From an uncultured Nitrosomonadales bacterium (lineage in GTDB: Bacteria; Pseudomonadota; Gammaproteobacteria; Burkholderiales; Gallionellaceae), in the NCBI GenBank assembly GCA_903934275.1, contig CAIZNF010000005.1, positions 1 through 7,250 on the forward strand: a stretch of DNA of 7,250 nucleotides. The letters are read 5' to 3'. Shown one piece after another: positions 5,306 to 7,250 of this stretch. Below the pieces are notes generated by a model. It had not been told where the DNA came from and did not search any database. It saw only the letters and a program-made list of their open reading frames with translations. The position numbers and the translations under genes are program-made. Position 1 is the first letter of the stretch. Every line of letters begins with the position of its first letter.

Positions 5306-6117
5306 TCCATAACATCGAATCACGCCTACTTACGCGGGCGGTGAAGGTGGTGTTGGTTGGTGCAGGTGGCACAGGTTCGCACGTCTTGCGACGGCTGGCC
5401 AACATGCACTTCGCGATGGTCGAGCTGGGGCATCCTGAAGGTTTGGATGTCTTGGTGGTAGATCCAGACACAGTGTCTAAAACCAACGTCGGTCGGCAGA
5501 ATTTCTGGCCATCCGATGTTGGGCAGCCAAAGGCCGAAATATTGGTCAACCGCTGCAATATGTTGATGCAAACGGGATGGCAGGCTGAAATTGCGAAAGT
5601 CACTGACGATTCGCGGTTCAACTCCCAGCCGGACATCGTGATCGGGTGCGTCGATAACAGGAAGGGCAGGGCAGCGATACTCAAAGCGCTCAAGCGCAGC
5701 ATGTACCGCGCATCCTGCTACTACTTGGACATCGGCAATCGTGAACATGATGGCCAAGTGGTGCTGGGCGAGATCTTCGGTGAGAGCTTCAAACGGGAAC
5801 ATCGTTTGCCTCACGTCGCAGACCTCTACCCCGACATCATCGACGGGTCGCTGGATGCTACAGACGATACGCCAAGTTGCAGTTTGGCTGAAGCGTTGGA
5901 GAAACAATCTCTGTTCATCAACGACACGATGGCGAATGCGGCTTGCAACTTGTTGTGGGAGCTTTTTCGTTATGGGCGGCTCACGCATCACGGCCAATTC
6001 GTCAACATCAAATCAGGGCGCGTAACGCCCCTGGCCATCGATCCCGAAGCGTGGAAGCGCTTTGGCTACGATGAGAATGCAAAACCAAAGCGGCGCAGTA
6101 AGGCCGCGAAGAAGTAG
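5302..6117 (+). CDS. PRTRC system ThiF family protein, E1-like adenylating enzyme
   Basis: A 271-residue Rossmann-fold enzyme of the ThiF/MoeB/E1 superfamily. The nucleotide loop GAGGTGS is at 20-26. Asp54 in VVDPDTV is followed by NVGRQNF with Arg65 and Gln66, then Lys77 in VGQPKAE and Asp118 in GCVDN, which is the usual set of ATP and magnesium contacts. Paired zinc-binding CxxC motifs, common in MoeB and ThiF, are absent. Cys193 in DDTPSCSLAEAL sits about where a crossover-loop thioester cysteine could be. The C terminus is strongly basic (KPKRRSKAAKK), which may help bind nucleic acid or an acidic partner such as protein E. It would activate the C-terminal glycine of protein C. It is last in the operon, overlapping A by four bases. 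Confidence 0.94.
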   Translation: MIHNIESRLLTRAVKVVLVGAGGTGSHVLRRLANMHFAMVELGHPEGLDVLVVDPDTVSKTNVGRQNFWPSDVGQPKAEILVNRCNMLMQTGWQAEIAKVTDDSRFNSQPDIVIGCVDNRKGRAAILKALKRSMYRASCYYLDIGNREHDGQVVLGEIFGESFKREHRLPHVADLYPDIIDGSLDATDDTPSCSLAEALEKQSLFINDTMANAACNLLWELFRYGRLTHHGQFVNIKSGRVTPLAIDPEAWKRFGYDENAKPKRRSKAAKK

Positions 6118-6131
6118 GTAGTTAGCAACGA

Positions 6132-6161
6132 GTCCCATCCGCGACGTTTGCGGATAGGGAC
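6132..6161 (+). promoter_or_regulatory. Hairpin downstream of ThiF
   Basis: GTCCC-ATCCGC (6132-6142) pairs with GCGGAT-A-GGGAC (6150-6161), giving eleven base pairs with one bulged A. No T-run follows, so it is not itself a terminator. Its last bases, with what follows (GGGACACGATGAATCCCCTTG, split by a short insertion), resemble the GGGACA-box-CCCCTTG part of the PRTRC E leader. It may be a diverged member of the same leader family. Confidence 0.55.
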
Positions 6162-6194
6162 ACGATGAATCCCCTTGTTGGAAATAGCCATCAG

Positions 6195-6237
6195 GGGGCT
6201 TCACTAAGTCATTGCAGGCTTAGTGAAGCCCCTTTTT
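6195..6237 (+). terminator. Strong intrinsic terminator or attenuator before the 51-residue gene
   Basis: A perfect 14-bp stem, GGGGCTTCACTAAG (6195-6208) with CTTAGTGAAGCCCC (6219-6232), has a 10-base loop and is followed by five T (6233-6237). It should end transcription of the PRTRC operon efficiently. The next start codon is only 34 bases further on. A competing hairpin, CCCC (6171-6174) with GGGG (6194-6197) extended by TG/CA and TGG/CCA pairs, uses most of the same G residues and could act as an antiterminator. Confidence 0.85.
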
Positions 6238-6257
6238 GGCTTCTTCACCAACAACAC

Positions 6258-6274
6258 AAAGGAGATTCACCATG
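6258..6274 (+). repeat. Repeated translation-start module, copy 2
   Basis: This is an exact 17-base copy of the initiation region of PRTRC E (2056-2072), with the same upstream TTCACC partner at 6244-6249. It suggests duplication of a regulatory leader or shared post-transcriptional control of both genes. Confidence 0.85.
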
Positions 6275-6427
6275 CCGTTATCTGCTGAAATGTACGTATT
6301 TTTTGACAAGGTGGCCAGGAAGAACTTCAGCTTGGCTTGCGATGTGTACCATGCTCTTACAAATGGGCAGGAAATAACGCCCAGCGTACGAGCCAAGGTA
6401 CAAGAGGCGTTGCGTCTTTCACATTAG
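6272..6427 (+). CDS. Small hypothetical protein, 51 residues
   Basis: This short gene has an excellent AAGGAG site six to seven bases before its ATG and a dedicated terminator 27 bases after its stop, so it is very probably expressed. The product, starting MPLSAEMYVFFDKVARKNF, looks mostly helical and carries three cysteine/aromatic-containing segments but no cysteine pair, signal peptide or membrane segment. The end (about 37-49, TPSVRAKVQEALRL) resembles the closing helix seen in some small DNA-binding proteins, but no full helix-turn-helix can be drawn. I do not recognise the family. It shares its start module with PRTRC E and lies behind an attenuator-like structure, so it may be co-regulated with the cassette, possibly as a regulator or accessory factor. 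Confidence 0.75.
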   Translation: MPLSAEMYVFFDKVARKNFSLACDVYHALTNGQEITPSVRAKVQEALRLSH

Positions 6428-6453
6428 CGCGGGGTGCAACGAAAAAAGAAAAG

Positions 6454-6478
6454 CCAGCGCATTCGTGTGCTGGTTTTT
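6454..6478 (+). terminator. Rho-independent terminator after the 51-residue gene
   Basis: CCAGCGCA (6454-6461) pairs with TGTGCTGG (6466-6473) over eight positions with one G-U pair and a TTCG loop, followed by five T (6474-6478). An A-rich stretch (6442-6452) precedes the stem, so it could also work for transcription from the other side. It closes the cassette region. Confidence 0.85.
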
Positions 6479-6738
6479 CACAGTCTGTGTGTCCACGTCT
6501 GGCAGCATTTAGCCTATAAAAAGTATTTTTCACCAGTGACAGCTTCACGGCAGCCAGTTTGCAACCATCAACGATCACTGCGTGCCAAAGGAGACACTCG
6601 CCCCCGTCTGTATTATTATGCATATGCGGAAAGAAAAATCCGGGAGCTTAAATGAATCAATTACTTATCAAAAATGTGCATTCGCCACTATTTTTAATAG
6701 TACAGACCGATAGGTCTGGTGAATAACTGTTAGAACTC
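6479..6738. other. Non-coding region between the cassette and the cargo gene
   Basis: No credible gene is visible. AAAGGAG at 6587-6593, in GCCAAAGGAGACACTCGCC, looks like a ribosome site with no start codon at the right distance, perhaps a broken leader. From about 6608 the sequence becomes AT-rich. Two inverted repeats precede the next gene: ACTATT/AATAGT (6687-6692, 6696-6701) and CAGACC-GATA-GGTCTG (6703-6718). They could be operators. TATAAA at 6515-6520 and TATTAT at 6611-6616 resemble -10 boxes but lack matching -35 boxes. Confidence 0.45.
6703..6718. promoter_or_regulatory. Inverted repeat upstream of the cargo gene
   Basis: CAGACC and GGTCTG form a perfect 6-bp inverted repeat around GATA, about 20 bases before ATG 6739. 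It directly follows an AT-rich inverted repeat (6687-6701). The position suits an operator or a small hairpin near the translation start. No regulator can be named. Confidence 0.4.
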
Positions 6739-7250
6739 ATGTCGCGACCGTCACGTTTCTTCGTCAAGTTTTGCGCTAACGGCCACTTGATCTACGCCGA
6801 TGAAGCCCCGTCAACCGCGACTAACTGCCAAGTTTGCGGAGAGAAATTCATTGAGCAGTGCGGCAATTGCGGAAAGGTGCTGGGCAATACATTCGTCGCC
6901 CGCGTTTCATACCTGACCAAGAAGCCCGAACCTTTACCCTCTCGCCCTGAGTTCTGCGGTAACTGCGGAAGTCCTTTCCCCTGGACGCAACAGCGGCACA
7001 AGACCATAGAAGAAACCGGCATCTGGTTGCTCATGCACCCAAGAGTTGTTGAACTTGGAAAACCAAGATTCAATGCTGGCCACTACGCCGACGCAGTCGA
7101 GTCCGTATTCAAAGAGCTGAACGCTCGCGTAAAACAACTTTACCTTGATGCTACGAGCGAAGAGCTTGATGGCGTTCCTCTGATGCGCAAGGCATTCACT
7201 CCCTCGAATCCAATAATCATCCTTGATGATCTCGCCACCGAAACAGGTAA
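6739..7250 (+). CDS. DUF2321-type zinc ribbon fused to a TIGR02391/Hypoth_Ymh domain (3' end outside window)
   Basis: The first 170 residues are visible and the frame is open at the window edge. Residues 9-83 match the DUF2321 pattern: FCANGH (11-16), CxxC at 30-33, CxxC at 41-44, and EFCGNCGSPFPWT (71-83) with CxxC at 73-76. From about residue 107 the sequence follows the TIGR02391 (Ymh) family: RFNAGHYADAVESVFKELN (110-128), then PLMRKAFTPSNP (147-158) and the start of the GxxLA-ETG segment. The usual C-terminal RNxxAH-like motif would lie beyond the window. I recall Ymh domains being linked to the HEPN nuclease group and to defence islands, so an RNA-targeting defence role is possible but inferred. 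ATG 6739 has no clear Shine-Dalgarno. An in-frame stop at 6724-6726 limits the start. Confidence 0.85.
   Translation, partial: MSRPSRFFVKFCANGHLIYADEAPSTATNCQVCGEKFIEQCGNCGKVLGNTFVARVSYLTKKPEPLPSRPEFCGNCGSPFPWTQQRHKTIEETGIWLLMHPRVVELGKPRFNAGHYADAVESVFKELNARVKQLYLDATSEELDGVPLMRKAFTPSNPIIILDDLATETG

Noticed and set aside
5193..5702. 169-residue open frame on the minus strand
   Set aside because: It spans the A/ThiF junction in reverse, with high Ser/Thr and no domain. The forward genes account for this DNA.
5326..5997. 223-residue open frame on the minus strand
   Set aside because: It lies wholly opposite the ThiF gene, whose ATP-site motifs are unmistakable. The reverse protein has shadow-like composition and no recognisable domain.
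6498..6515. Sigma-54-like TGGCA...GC element
   Set aside because: The GG and GC are separated by nine bases instead of ten, and the bases between match the consensus poorly.
6434..6655. 73-residue open frame after the small gene
   Set aside because: It runs through the terminator hairpin at 6454-6478, has no internal ATG, and has no ribosome site.
6652..6726. 24-residue open frame MNQLLIKNVHSPLF... with GGGAG upstream, in frame with the cargo gene
   Set aside because: It has a plausible ribosome site and ends just before ATG 6739, so it could be a leader peptide. It is too short and unsupported to call, and it might equally be an in-frame stop created in an extended N terminus.
1..7250. tRNA, rRNA, CRISPR array, transposase or integrase genes, and attachment sites
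   Set aside because: None could be recognised in the sequence. The mobile-element inference rests on the PRTRC gene set alone.

Overview
The window carries one nearly complete copy of a PRTRC cassette (ParB-Related, ThiF-Related Cassette). This is a gene set known from plasmids and integrative/conjugative elements (ICEs) of Proteobacteria. All genes are on the + strand, coding is compact, base composition is moderately GC-rich, and two genes overlap their upstream neighbour. Together this suggests the backbone of a proteobacterial (probably beta or gamma) plasmid or ICE. The sequence alone does not show the host, or whether the element is a plasmid or integrated.

Layout: (1) 3-44 is a possible 3' end of an upstream gene. 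(2) 60-138 is a structured leader, followed by a large PRTRC-type ParB (136-1830) and a strong UUCG-loop terminator (1837-1861). (3) 1862-1996 is a non-coding stretch rich in short inverted repeats. (4) 1997-2072 is a second leader with the same architecture as the first. It precedes the main operon: PRTRC E (2070-2543), C (2558-2767), F (2877-3947), B (3958-4695), A (4682-5305) and ThiF (5302-6117). (5) 6132-6237 holds two hairpins, the second a very strong terminator or attenuator. After it come a translation start region repeated from PRTRC E and a 51-residue protein (6272-6427) with its own terminator (6454-6478). (6) 6479-6738 is non-coding and leads into a cargo-like gene (6739 to beyond the window end), a DUF2321-type multi-zinc-ribbon fused to a TIGR02391/Hypoth_Ymh domain.

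How the genes may work together: four operon products correspond to the parts of a ubiquitin-like pathway. C is the ubiquitin-like modifier and ends in glycine. ThiF is the E1-like adenylating enzyme. B is an E2-like protein with a candidate cysteine. A is a JAMM/JAB metalloprotease with all metal ligands visible. ParB is a predicted CTP-switch DNA clamp with an unusual duplicated zinc ribbon. E and F have no assigned role. To my knowledge the biological function of PRTRC and its targets are not established.

The most original non-coding signal is the pair of leaders before parB and PRTRC E. They keep a paired structure by compensatory change (GGGATA/TATCCC against GGGACA/TGTCCC). In each, the 3' strand can instead pair with the ribosome-binding site. 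The third leader has a full terminator with a competing upstream hairpin and no obvious room for a promoter before the next start codon. The cassette therefore looks controlled by RNA-level switches.
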